A stretch of 64,000 nucleotides of DNA from Paenibacillus sp. 1781tsa1 (lineage in GTDB: Bacteria; Bacillota; Bacilli; Paenibacillales; Paenibacillaceae). The notes under the pieces are model-generated. The model searched no databases, was not told where the DNA came from, and saw only the letters and a list, made by a program, of their open reading frames with translations. A program made the translations under genes and the position numbers. The stretch is from the NCBI RefSeq assembly GCF_024159265.1, contig NZ_JAMYWY010000001.1:6634001-6698000 (forward strand), given 5' to 3'. Shown in pieces: positions 1 through 7,983 of the stretch (its first letter is position 1; each line of letters begins with the position of its first letter).

Positions 1-32
1 GCAAGCAGTTGAATAATATGTGAATTGATCAT
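1..32 (-). CDS. Truncated 5' end of a leftward gene, product unknown
   Basis: Only the first ten codons are inside the window, reading MINSHIIQLL on the minus strand. The start is supported by a strong AGGAGG ribosome site at 38-43, seven bases upstream of the ATG. The gene is divergent from the sugar importer that begins at 356, so a regulator or sensor of that importer is a reasonable guess, but nothing in ten residues shows the function. Confidence 0.6.
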   Translation of the reverse strand, partial: MINSHIIQLL

Positions 33-355
33 TGTCGTTCCTCCTGTTTAGGCCAACTTGTCTGTTGATTGATTCGCATCCAGAGCGAAAATGGATCACT
101 CGGATATTATATAGTACGTATCTATATTATTCTCATCATCATTAGTTACTTTATGTAAGTTAGTTTAGAATAAAAATTATAATGTGTCAAGTAACTTTTA
201 TTTTTAAAGTAACTACCCAATTTATGTTACGCAATGGACACAAATATGTGTTTCATTTCAGGAATATTGGGTATGAGTTTATAAACTGCTCATACACTAA
301 AGTTGTAGTCCAAAGCACTTCATGCCTCGAACTTAACGATGAGGGGGTAATACAC
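33..355. promoter_or_regulatory. Divergent intergenic region upstream of sugar ABC importer
   Basis: This A+T-rich stretch separates the leftward partial gene from the binding-protein gene and must carry both promoters. Two direct copies of AAGTAACT lie near 190-215. I see no clear sigma-A promoter with good spacing and no good cre match. An open frame runs through its right part in phase with the binding protein, but it lacks a ribosome site and a signal peptide, so I treat it as non-coding. Confidence 0.4.
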
Positions 356-1630
356 ATGATCCGCCGGAAAAGAACATGCTGGACAGCCATACTGATGGTC
401 TGCGTCCTGCTCATAAGCGGATGCTCCATCTGGCCCGGACAGGACGATTCAGCGAACAACAAAAAGGTAACGCTTACATTATGGTACTGGAACCGTTCCA
501 TTGATGATAAGTTGATTGCCAGGGCTAAAGAAAAGTTCCCCAATATCGAACTGACAGCTCAGAAAATCGGCGGTGATTTCAAAGCAAAACTCAAAACAAC
601 ACTCGCTGCACGCTCAGGTGAGCCAGACATTGTGGCACTGAACGACTGGATCATGGAGCTATTCCCCAGTGAGGACCGTTTCTATAATCTGTATGATCTC
701 GGCGCAGGAGATATTGAAGACCAATATCTGCCGTGGAAATGGAAGCAAGGCGTTACGCCAAATGGACAGATGATCGGATTCCCCATGGATACGGGACCGA
801 CAGCCCTCTTCTACCGAGAAGATCTTTTCAAGGAGGCCGGATTGCCATCTGATCCTGAAGACGTTACACGTCAGATGAACAGCTGGGATGCCTATGCTGC
901 TGCCGGAGAAAAGATCAAGGAAAAATTCGGTGGAAAGGTGTTTCTGACCGACAATATTGCAACCGTTTACAATCAGGTCTTATCGCAGTCTGCGGAGCGT
1001 TATTTCCGCCCGGATGGGTCCTTTATCGGTATGGATTCCCCTACTGTGCGCAAGAGCTGGGATACGGCCGTTGCCTTTAAAGAGAAAGGCCTGCTTGCCA
1101 ATGCAGATGGCTGGACTCCGGGCTGGAACGCAGCGATGAATAACGGTGAAGTCGCCTCGTTCGTGGGTGCTGTCTGGATGAAGCAAGTCCTTCAGGAAGC
1201 TGCCCCGGATACATCCGGGAAGTGGCGGGTGGCTCGGGCTCCGGGAGGGGATGGCAACAACGGGGGATCATTCCTGTCTATCCTGAAGTCGAGTGAACAT
1301 CCTCAGGAAGCTTTTGAACTGGTTCGCTGGCTGCAAAGTCCCGAGAATCAGTTGGAGCAATATCAGACATTGAACCTGTTCCCTTCCGCACCAGGTGTAT
1401 TTGACGACCCTGCCATGAAAGAGAAGGAACCCTTCTTCGGCGGGCAGGCGACCGGTCCTGTATTTGCCGAATCGGCACAGCAAGTGCCGGATGCTTTTTT
1501 TGGTGAAAGATACCCCTCTGTACACAACATTATTACGCGAAGGCTGAATGATATCGCGAAGCAAAATGCCAATCCACAGCAGGTTTGGACGGATACGGTA
1601 CACCGCGTTGAGCGGGAATTGCAGCGGTGA
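356..1630 (+). CDS. Sugar ABC transporter substrate-binding lipoprotein
   Basis: This 424-residue protein is the extracellular sugar-binding component of an ABC importer, solute-binding protein family 1 (MalE/UgpB-like). The start at 356 is chosen because a GAGGGGGT ribosome site precedes it and the protein then opens with a lipoprotein signal: basic MIRRKR, a hydrophobic core, and lipobox LISGC with Cys at residue 23. A mature region typical of the family follows, with motifs such as TLWYWNRSIDD and PGGDGNNGG. Two permease genes follow directly, so it is the first gene of an importer operon. The transported sugar cannot be read from the sequence. The downstream FGGY kinase suggests a sugar or sugar acid. 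No ATPase gene is present, as is usual for such importers that share an MsmX-type ATPase. Confidence 0.9.
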   Translation: MIRRKRTCWTAILMVCVLLISGCSIWPGQDDSANNKKVTLTLWYWNRSIDDKLIARAKEKFPNIELTAQKIGGDFKAKLKTTLAARSGEPDIVALNDWIMELFPSEDRFYNLYDLGAGDIEDQYLPWKWKQGVTPNGQMIGFPMDTGPTALFYREDLFKEAGLPSDPEDVTRQMNSWDAYAAAGEKIKEKFGGKVFLTDNIATVYNQVLSQSAERYFRPDGSFIGMDSPTVRKSWDTAVAFKEKGLLANADGWTPGWNAAMNNGEVASFVGAVWMKQVLQEAAPDTSGKWRVARAPGGDGNNGGSFLSILKSSEHPQEAFELVRWLQSPENQLEQYQTLNLFPSAPGVFDDPAMKEKEPFFGGQATGPVFAESAQQVPDAFFGERYPSVHNIITRRLNDIAKQNANPQQVWTDTVHRVERELQR

Positions 1631-1705
1631 GTATAGATTACAGCGTTATCCTGATTACTGGTCCTGGTTTCATGTGGTCTCGTTATTCGCAAAGGAGGAA
1701 TTCAT

Positions 1706-2656
1706 ATGGCTGTAACTGAACCTCGTCTTACGCCCGATCCTGGCAATACCAGACCTGATCTGGATCGGCAGAAGTCACTCTGGTCCAGGATGTGGGAGCA
1801 TCGTGCAATCTATGTTGCGATATCGCCGTTTTATATTCTGTTTGCCGTTTTTGGCCTATTCCCTATCGGGTTCTCGCTCTATCTAGCTTTTCATAAATGG
1901 GATGGCATCGGGATCATGACGTACAACGGGTTTAACAATTTCAAATACATGCTGACCGATGCCGAGTTCTGGCAGGCCGTGGGCAACACCTTCATGATCT
2001 GGATCTATTCGACAATTCCAATGCTCTTCTTCGCATTGATTATTGCCTTTCTGCTACATGCACCATTTGTGAAGTTCCGTACATTATTTCGGGTCGGTTA
2101 TTTCCTGCCTAACGTCACGTCCATTGTGGCGGTAGCCATTATCTTCGGTGCCTTATTTGCCAACAATTATGGCTTTCTCAATTATCTGCTGCAGTCGGTC
2201 GGGCTACCTGTTGTGGAATGGATGAATGCACCATGGGGCATCAAAGTTGCGATCTCCTCCATGGTGGTCTGGCGCTGGACCGGATATAACGCCGTTATCT
2301 ATCTGGCCGGGCTACAGAGTATCCCGCAGACGTTATACGAAGCAGCCAAGATTGACGGGGCATCTGCGATACAGTCCTTTTTCCGCATCACAATCCCGAT
2401 GCTGCGTCCTGTCATCCTGTTCACGGTCATTACATCAACCATCGGCGGTATGCAGCTGTTCACCGAGCCGCAAGTATTGGTAGGCAATGATGGCGGCGCG
2501 GGTGCAGCAGGCATGACGATTGTACTGTACCTCTACCGTGAATCCTTCATTAACAATTACTTCGGATACGGCGCTGCTGTTGGCTGGGGTATGTTCCTCA
2601 TTATCGCCCTGTTCTCAATTGTGAACTGGAAGCTTGTTCAAGGCAAATCATCCTGA
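1706..2656 (+). CDS. Sugar ABC transporter permease, MalF/UgpA type
   Basis: This 316-residue inner-membrane protein has about six hydrophobic segments after a polar N-terminus of some 30 residues. The EAA loop that contacts the ATPase is visible near residues 212-235 as EAAKIDGASAIQSFF followed by PMLRP. An AAAGGAGG ribosome site lies at 1691-1698. It pairs with the next permease to form the membrane channel for the binding protein encoded upstream. Its closest functional class is the first permease of CUT1 carbohydrate importers. Confidence 0.93.
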   Translation: MAVTEPRLTPDPGNTRPDLDRQKSLWSRMWEHRAIYVAISPFYILFAVFGLFPIGFSLYLAFHKWDGIGIMTYNGFNNFKYMLTDAEFWQAVGNTFMIWIYSTIPMLFFALIIAFLLHAPFVKFRTLFRVGYFLPNVTSIVAVAIIFGALFANNYGFLNYLLQSVGLPVVEWMNAPWGIKVAISSMVVWRWTGYNAVIYLAGLQSIPQTLYEAAKIDGASAIQSFFRITIPMLRPVILFTVITSTIGGMQLFTEPQVLVGNDGGAGAAGMTIVLYLYRESFINNYFGYGAAVGWGMFLIIALFSIVNWKLVQGKSS

Positions 2657-2676
2657 TGTGATAAGGGGGAGCGCAC

Positions 2677-3504
2677 ATGGCGACCAAACACCTCAAATCG
2701 CTGGTGTTGTATACCGGTCTTATCGGGGGCATGCTCATATCCATGTTCCCGTTCTATTGGCTGATTGTAATGTCCACCCGGACAACGTCCGATATCTACA
2801 AGTTTCCACCGCAGCTCTGGTTCGGGGGCGAATTGTGGAATAATATTACGCGAGTGTTGCAGCAGATTGATTTTTGGGGCGCCTTTCTGAATACGCTGTT
2901 TGTGTCGGGCCTCGTGACCATTCTGGTACTGTTTTTTGACTCACTGGCAGGGTTTGCGTTTGCGAAGTTTGAATTTCCCGGCAAAAAGTGGCTCTTCGTC
3001 CTGCTGCTTGCCACCATGATGGTACCTTCCCAGCTGTCGCTGGTGCCCTCTTTCGTGCTGATGGCCACGTTCGGCTGGGTCGGTTCCTTCAAAGCCCTTA
3101 TTATTCCGGGCATGGTGAACGCCTTCGGGATCTTCTGGATTCGCCAATATGCTACGGAGTCTATTCCGAATGATCTGCTCGATGCAGGACGCATCGACGG
3201 CTGTAATTTCTTCCGGCTCTATTGGAACGTAGCGCTGCCGATTCTGCGACCTGCCTTTGCTTTCCTCGGCGCGTTCACCTTTATCGGCGTATGGAATGAT
3301 TATCTGTGGCCTTTGATCGTCCTGACGGATGAGCGTAAGTACACCTTGCAGATTGCATTGTCTCAATTAAACGGGCTGTATAACACAGACTACGCGATGG
3401 TGATCGCAGGTACGTTGCTTGCCGTCATTCCGCTGATCATCATGTTCCTGTTCATCAGCCGCCAGTTTATTTCGGATATTGCCGCAGGAGCGGTGAAGGA
3501 TTAA
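2677..3504 (+). CDS. Sugar ABC transporter permease, MalG/UgpE type
   Basis: This 275-residue protein is the second membrane subunit of the importer. It has about six membrane segments. The EAA-type loop near residue 168 reads DAGRIDGCNFFRLYW and is followed by LPILRP. The start is 20 bases after the preceding stop, with a GGGGGA ribosome site, so the two permeases are co-transcribed. The C-terminus FISRQFISDIAAGAVKD is typical of MalG-like proteins. Confidence 0.93.
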   Translation: MATKHLKSLVLYTGLIGGMLISMFPFYWLIVMSTRTTSDIYKFPPQLWFGGELWNNITRVLQQIDFWGAFLNTLFVSGLVTILVLFFDSLAGFAFAKFEFPGKKWLFVLLLATMMVPSQLSLVPSFVLMATFGWVGSFKALIIPGMVNAFGIFWIRQYATESIPNDLLDAGRIDGCNFFRLYWNVALPILRPAFAFLGAFTFIGVWNDYLWPLIVLTDERKYTLQIALSQLNGLYNTDYAMVIAGTLLAVIPLIIMFLFISRQFISDIAAGAVKD

Positions 3505-3651
3505 GGATGGTGTAATCGAGATCGACATAATCTGTTCCAATTTTGATCCATCCCTCAAGTCTGATATTCTTATCTATAGATGAAATAACAGATGCCATAT
3601 AAGTTGGATGAACAGCGCCACCTTATATATTCAAGAAAGAGGGATGACAAA

Positions 3652-5202
3652 ATGGCTTCTTCACCCTATATGATCGGCGTAGATATCGGCACAACCTCCA
3701 CCAAGGCCGTCTTGTTCGAGCAGAACGGCACCATTGTGGCTCAAGGCAGTGCCGATTATCCGCTGCACACCCCCACACCTGCGATTGCGGAGCAGGATGC
3801 GGAAGATATTTTCAAAGCAGTCATCCAATCGGTCAAACAGGCTACCTCCAAAGCAGGAGTTAAGCCGGACGAGATCCTATTTGTCTCGTTCAGTTCAGCC
3901 ATGCACAGCATTCTGCCAGTCGATAAACACGGTACACCGCTGATGCGGGCCATGACATGGGCAGATAATCGCAGTGCCGAGTGGACTGAAGTACTCAAAT
4001 CGGAGATGAATGGTCACGAAATCTATCTGAGAACAGGGACGCCGATTCATCCGATGTCCCCACTCACCAAGATTATGTGGCTCACTCGGGATCAACCTGA
4101 ACTGTTCCAGCAGACGCACAAATTCATATCCATGAAAGAATATGTGTTCTATAAATTATTTTCTGAATACGTCATTGACCACTCCATGGCCTCCGCCACC
4201 GGACTCATGAATCTGGAGAAACTCGACTGGGATGCAGAAGCACTCCATGTGGCGGGCATCACGCCGGAACACCTGTCCCGATTGGTACCGACCACCCATG
4301 TGCTGAAACATGGATTGCACCCGGAGTACGCCAAGGAGATGGGCATTGCGTTCACCACACCGTTTGTTATCGGGGCCAGTGATGGTGTGCTCTCCAATCT
4401 GGGCGTTAACGCCATTGATCCAGGCGTTGTTGCCGTGACCATTGGTACCAGTGGAGCGATTCGTACCGTCGTGGACAAACCGGTGACCGATCCGAAAGGA
4501 CGCTTCTTCTGTTATGCACTCACAGAGGATGCGTGGGTAATTGGCGGACCCGTGAACAACGGCGGTGTTATTTTTCGCTGGATTCGGGACGAGTTAGCGG
4601 CTTCCGAGGTAGAGACCGCGAAACGACTTGGCATTGATCCATATGAAGTGCTCACTCGTGTCGCCGAAAATGTACCTCCGGGTTCGGAAGGGCTCTTGTT
4701 CCATCCGTATATGACGGGTGAGCGGGCTCCGCTCTGGAATCCCAATGCACGTGGCTCGTTCTTCGGCCTGACGCTGCATCATAAGAAAGAACATATGATT
4801 CGCGCTGCGCTTGAGGGTGTATTGTTTAACCTGTACACAGTCATGCTGGCGATTGAAGAAAAGATCGGTCGGCCGAAAAAGATTCAGGCGACAGGCGGCT
4901 TCGCCCGCTCCGAGCTGTGGCGGCAAATGATGGCGGATATTTTCGATCAGGATGTCATCATTCCCGAAAGTATTGAAAGCTCCTGTCTCGGTGCAGCCGT
5001 ACTGGGCTTGTACGCCCTCGGACGAATCGATTCCCTGAGTGCCGTCTCCGGCATGATCGGATCAACGCACCGACACCAACCGGACCCGGACAGTGTCCGT
5101 GTCTATCGGGAACTGTTGCCGATCTTCATCCGCATCTCCCGCAAATTTGAAGAAGAGTATGCGGATATTGCTGCTTTTCAGAACAAGACGATGCAAGGAT
5201 AG
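3652..5202 (+). CDS. gntK: Gluconokinase-like FGGY carbohydrate kinase
   Basis: This 516-residue cytoplasmic kinase belongs to the FGGY family, close in length and motifs to gluconate kinases that make 6-phosphogluconate. The start at 3652 follows an AGAGGGATGACAAA stretch and begins directly before the ATP-binding loop IGVDIGTTSTKAVLF. Other family signatures are TWADNRSAEW, GASDGVLSNLG, TIGTSGAIR, the sugar-kinase motif GERAPLWNPNARG, and the adenosine motif ATGGFARSELW near residue 415. The frame extends 20 codons further upstream but without a ribosome site. The gene lies 147 bases after the importer permease on the same strand, so it may phosphorylate the imported compound or its oxidation product. 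Xylulokinase is an alternative within the same family, but gluconokinase fits better. Confidence 0.78.
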   Translation: MASSPYMIGVDIGTTSTKAVLFEQNGTIVAQGSADYPLHTPTPAIAEQDAEDIFKAVIQSVKQATSKAGVKPDEILFVSFSSAMHSILPVDKHGTPLMRAMTWADNRSAEWTEVLKSEMNGHEIYLRTGTPIHPMSPLTKIMWLTRDQPELFQQTHKFISMKEYVFYKLFSEYVIDHSMASATGLMNLEKLDWDAEALHVAGITPEHLSRLVPTTHVLKHGLHPEYAKEMGIAFTTPFVIGASDGVLSNLGVNAIDPGVVAVTIGTSGAIRTVVDKPVTDPKGRFFCYALTEDAWVIGGPVNNGGVIFRWIRDELAASEVETAKRLGIDPYEVLTRVAENVPPGSEGLLFHPYMTGERAPLWNPNARGSFFGLTLHHKKEHMIRAALEGVLFNLYTVMLAIEEKIGRPKKIQATGGFARSELWRQMMADIFDQDVIIPESIESSCLGAAVLGLYALGRIDSLSAVSGMIGSTHRHQPDPDSVRVYRELLPIFIRISRKFEEEYADIAAFQNKTMQG

Positions 5203-5273
5203 GGAAGGCGTGAAGATGACCGGAGAATTGGGCGGTTTAAGTTTCGAGGTTTTGGGGTGTGGGAGTTGAAGAT

Positions 5274-5305
5274 TTGGAGGGTTTGAGGCTTGGAGGGTTT
5301 GAGGG
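5274..5305. repeat. Two tandem 16 bp G-rich units
   Basis: Two adjacent units, TTGGAGGGTTTGAGGC and TTGGAGGGTTTGAGGG, differ at one base. They sit in a G-rich, purine-biased tract at about 5220-5320 just after the kinase gene. No coding or regulatory role is evident. Confidence 0.75.
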
Positions 5306-5369
5306 ATGGAGCGGGGTTAAAAGCCTCAATGTTACACGTTGGAGAGTCAAAACGTTGAACATGTAGCAG

Positions 5370-5563
5370 CTAACGAATCGTAGACGTCTTATTTGCAATT
5401 TTTAGCATGTTTTCAGATTCTAAAGAATCTGAGACATCTTATATCCGAGTTTAGTAGCGTAAAGTTGCCCCAAAGTGAGAATTCCCGGAAAATAACGCTT
5501 CTGCGATTCGTTAGAATCCGACTTATGCCGATATCCAGCCAATAGCGCGTCTCAGATTCGTTA
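5370..5563. repeat. Four-motif palindromic intergenic element, copy 1
   Basis: Four related ~23 bp motifs with core CTAACGAATCnnAGA and ending TTATT are present. Two are in plus orientation, at 5370-5393 and 5420-5442. Two are inverted, at 5491-5514 and 5541-5563. The spacing within each pair is exactly 50 bp. The second motif also forms a perfect hairpin with its flank (CAGATTCT/AGAATCTG, 5414-5431). The same arrangement occurs at 36667-36860, so this is a dispersed element. It has no coding capacity and could fold as a long paired RNA or be a MITE-like unit. Confidence 0.8.
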
Positions 5564-5664
5564 AATTTACAGACTATCGCTACCATGCAGTGAATCCCCC
5601 CCAGCTGCATCTGGCTCAAAATAACCTGCAGCTCTAGCGACCACATCTAAAGCACGTTCATAAT

Positions 5665-5705
5665 GACCGTCCCGCCATGTTTAGACATGCGGGAGGGTCT
5701 TTTTC
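5665..5705 (+). terminator. Rho-independent terminator
   Basis: A G+C-rich stem, GACCGTCCCGCCATGT pairing with ACATGCGGGAGGGTC around a four-base loop, is followed by TTTTT. The T-run is on the plus strand, so it would end transcripts entering from the gntK side. The rest of 5203-5914 holds the tandem unit, the four-motif element and the downstream terminator of the next gene. I see no gene in it. Confidence 0.8.
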
Positions 5706-5834
5706 ATCTACAAATTTTCAGGTACATATCTTCATGTAAAGTTTTTTGTATCCATTTACCTGTAGAAATTGTGGCTAATAGCGCAATGAAACCCTCTTCC
5801 CCATCAGCGTCTCTCCAATTAGTTATATAGGCCA

Positions 5835-5872
5835 ACAAAAAAAGCCCCACAGTATGATAGACTGTTGAGCTT
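5835..5872 (-). terminator. Terminator of the NTF2-like gene
   Basis: On the minus strand AGCTCAACAGT pairs with ACTGTGGGGCT and is followed by seven T residues. It lies about 40 bases past the stop of the NTF2-like gene. Confidence 0.75.
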
Positions 5873-5914
5873 CGTTTCCAACGCATTTTATTATTACTTA
5901 ATTATATTGCGCTA

Positions 5915-6304
5915 TTACTGATTATACTTGCTGAATGCATTCTGGTCGGCCTGTACGTTCTCCAGATACACAATCTGCCCCGCTTCGTTTACACGTGCGA
6001 TATCAATGCCTGCTTTGGCATATACTGTTCCGTCTGCCGCTTGTCCGCATACCGCCCAGTTGGTTTGGTAGCTGCCGTCAGGCTGTTGCACCCACGCGTC
6101 CCACATATGTTTTACGTCCTTATTGTACTCGTAGAAAGCTTTCATAAAACCATCGAACCCTGTTCGACTGGTACCGTTAAGTACAATTTCTGCGTCCGGT
6201 GTAAACAGGGACAATAAATCCTGCATGGCGCGCTCGTCTGTGCGTGAAGCATCAAATAAACGGAAATAGTTGTTCAACATGGTAACTGCACTTGTAGTAC
6301 TCAT
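5915..6304 (-). CDS. NTF2-like / SnoaL-fold small protein
   Basis: This 129-residue cytoplasmic protein has the look of the NTF2-like superfamily. An N-terminal helix (MLNNYFRLFDASRTDERA) is followed by LLSLFTPDAEIVLNG, an aromatic-rich middle and a C-terminal strand region ending VYLENVQADQNAF. Such proteins bind small hydrophobic ligands or act as isomerases or dehydratases, and the ligand here is unknown. An AGGAGG ribosome site lies at the correct distance. A perfect palindrome lies about 40 bases upstream and matches one next to the divergent ArsR-type gene, so it is probably controlled by that regulator. Confidence 0.75.
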   Translation of the reverse strand: MSTTSAVTMLNNYFRLFDASRTDERAMQDLLSLFTPDAEIVLNGTSRTGFDGFMKAFYEYNKDVKHMWDAWVQQPDGSYQTNWAVCGQAADGTVYAKAGIDIARVNEAGQIVYLENVQADQNAFSKYNQ

Positions 6305-6344
6305 TTATATTCCTCCTAGAATAAAAATCCGATTTCTAATTTAT

Positions 6345-6364
6345 AGTTCGAATATTTTCGAACT
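6345..6364. promoter_or_regulatory. Operator-like palindrome, NTF2-like promoter
   Basis: AGTTCGAATATTTTCGAACT is an inverted repeat with perfect 8-base arms around TATT. On the minus strand it abuts TATAAA, a likely -10 box of the NTF2-like gene. A close relative lies at 6602-6621 directly before the ArsR-type gene. The shared site makes binding by that regulator likely (inference). Confidence 0.6.
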
Positions 6365-6430
6365 AACTGAAAAGAAATGTATCATACTTCCTATACTACC
6401 CGCAAGAAATATATAAGTTGAGACCGACTT

Positions 6431-6580
6431 TTACACTAAAACGGAGAGTGCAGAACCAATCTGAAGAAGCGAAGCGTGCGCATTTATCACCGGATTTTTC
6501 CCTTGGACAAAGGGAATACAGAAAATCTGGGGATAAGAGCGATCGAAAGATGGTACTGCAATCGAAGTAAATAAGTGTAA
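6431..6580 (+). mobile_element. MITE-like element with inverted ends, copy 1
   Basis: The 150 bp unit begins TTACACT and ends AGTGTAA, a perfect 7-base terminal inverted repeat. The match extends imperfectly inward (GTGCAGAACCAATC versus TTGCAGTACCATC). Internal landmarks are CGGAGAGTGCAGAACCAATC, a hairpin CCCTT/AAGGG and ATCTGGGGATAA. The same landmarks in the same order occur inverted at 55445-55624. It has no open frame of note. It separates the divergent NTF2-like and ArsR-type genes. Confidence 0.75.
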
Positions 6581-6601
6581 TAGTTGCGGTTCAACTTCTA
6601 T

Positions 6602-6621
6602 AGTTCGAAATTTTTCAAACA
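6602..6621. promoter_or_regulatory. Operator-like half-palindrome before ArsR-type gene
   Basis: AGTTCGAAATTTTTCAAACA matches the palindrome at 6345-6364 at most positions and retains the AGTTCGAA left arm. Its position just before the regulator gene suggests autoregulation (inference). Confidence 0.5.
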
Positions 6622-6657
6622 TTGAAAGAGGAAGCCGAATATGCTAACGTCATAGAT

Positions 6658-6975
6658 ATGAGAACTCCAACGATACCTATGGCTTCGGAACTGAAACTGA
6701 CCACGGTCTGCAATGCATTGGGTGATCCGATCCGTATGAAAATTGCACACTGTTTGGCCAGCTCTGGCGAGAAAAATTGTTCCGCCTTCGAAGTAGACCA
6801 TATTTCCAAATCCACATTGTCCCATCACATCAAAATTTTACGTGAAGCCGGCGTGATCCAGCCACGCATTGAAGGTAAACAGCACTTTTATTCCCTACGA
6901 AAGGAAGAATTAGAGGTCCGTTTTCCAGGTCTTGTCGAGATGATTCTGAATACATGCGAGGAATACGCACATTAA
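6658..6975 (+). CDS. ArsR-type winged-helix transcriptional regulator
   Basis: This cytoplasmic DNA-binding protein of about 105 residues has an ArsR-like winged helix: ALGDPIRMKIAHCL, the recognition helix SKSTLSHHIKILREAGVI, and the wing EGKQHFYSLRKEEL. No metal-binding Cys cluster of the ArsR/SmtB type is evident, so it is more likely a non-metal member of the family. The start is uncertain. The frame is open from a TTG at 6622, but that lies directly on the operator-like site and has no ribosome site. A four-codon mini-frame with a good AGAGGA site (ATG at 6641, stop at 6653-6655) ends two bases before the ATG at 6658, which suggests coupled translation. The likely targets are its own promoter and that of the NTF2-like gene. 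Confidence 0.8.
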   Translation: MRTPTIPMASELKLTTVCNALGDPIRMKIAHCLASSGEKNCSAFEVDHISKSTLSHHIKILREAGVIQPRIEGKQHFYSLRKEELEVRFPGLVEMILNTCEEYAH

Positions 6976-7047
6976 AGTAAGCAAGTCAGGGATCGAATGA
7001 AGAACCACATTTATCATGATGGTATATCTATAAAGGAGGCTAACCAT

Positions 7048-7863
7048 ATGGACAAAAAAGCGGCAAAGATACTGCTGAGTACCTTCTGGGGAGGTGGCGG
7101 TTGGAAAACAGCTTCTATCCCGTTCTCCGGGGATGAATTTGAGTATGCCAAAAGCAAAGGCGTCATGTTCGACCCACTCACGATTACGCATGACGAGATT
7201 GTCCAGCGTCTTTACGACATCCATCAGGATGACTCGTTCAAGGAGCGGGTAATATCGGCCTTTCTACATAGTCTGTCCACCAAAAAAGTCTACCTGCGCA
7301 GCGCATTATCCAGCTGGGTTTTAACATCGAACATGCCTCTGCATACCTATGCGGAACGCCCTGCCCTTCACCCTAACACCAGTGCCTGCGGGGATTGTAA
7401 TTACCTGCGTTTGCAGTCAGACAAGGAATATTCCAACGTCGACTTAAACGTCCTGAACTTTGAACGGATCAAGTGGGGCGGCGTGCGTCATGGCTGGCTT
7501 CTCTATTGCCTCATGGATTTGGAATTACTGCGTAAGGACAACGATACAAGCTATGAAGTAACTCCTGAAGACCAAGCTATCCTGGTAAAGCTGCTTGAAG
7601 CAGCTCAGACGGAAGACCCCAAGGACAGTGCACGTTCATTGGAGAAAAAGTGGAAAGACATCTTGCCTTCCAGCAAACAGGAGCGGGATGCCCTGCTGGA
7701 AATCTGGGCGGCAGCCGGAATATTGGTTCCTGGAGATAACCCGAGAAAAGGCAAGGGGGGGTCCGGTGATTTCATCTTTGCAGCAACCTGGCAAGGTGAT
7801 GATGGATATCATGCAGAAGCTGTAAATCATTATTTCGGCTCCTATCTTCCTCAAATGCGATAA
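7048..7863 (+). CDS. Uncharacterised 271-residue protein
   Basis: I do not recognise this protein. The start is fixed by a strong AAAGGAGG site at 7034-7041. It begins MDKKAAKILLSTFWGGGGWK and has a central CGDCNYLR motif near residue 113 that could bind metal. A mixed helical region follows, then a C-terminal glycine-rich turn (RKGKGGSGDF) and a final HAEAVNHYFGSYLP. There is no signal peptide or membrane segment. It lies 72 bases after the ArsR-type gene on the same strand and may be co-transcribed with it. Confidence 0.7.
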   Translation: MDKKAAKILLSTFWGGGGWKTASIPFSGDEFEYAKSKGVMFDPLTITHDEIVQRLYDIHQDDSFKERVISAFLHSLSTKKVYLRSALSSWVLTSNMPLHTYAERPALHPNTSACGDCNYLRLQSDKEYSNVDLNVLNFERIKWGGVRHGWLLYCLMDLELLRKDNDTSYEVTPEDQAILVKLLEAAQTEDPKDSARSLEKKWKDILPSSKQERDALLEIWAAAGILVPGDNPRKGKGGSGDFIFAATWQGDDGYHAEAVNHYFGSYLPQMR

Positions 7864-7914
7864 AATCTGAACTTTGGCTCACCTTTTTTCGTACGTCTGG
7901 TTACAATAATGACA

Positions 7915-7944
7915 TCGACAGATTTCCTGTTTAACTCGTATAAT
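7915..7944 (+). promoter_or_regulatory. Likely sigma-A promoter of tagO-like gene
   Basis: TCGACA (7915-7920) and TATAAT (7939-7944) are separated by 18 bases. The predicted transcript start near 7950 lies after the first in-frame ATG at 7909 and so argues for the later start at 7984. A 15-codon out-of-frame leader frame (ATG 7961, stop ending 8008) with AAGGAG upstream overlaps that start. Confidence 0.6.
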
Positions 7945-7983
7945 AAGGAGAAATTGGTAGATGGGAGTGAAACAAGCGAGTTT

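Noticed and set aside
5704-5886. 60-codon frame after the four-motif element
   Set aside because: It overlaps the terminator of the NTF2-like gene, has no ribosome site and no recognisable motif.
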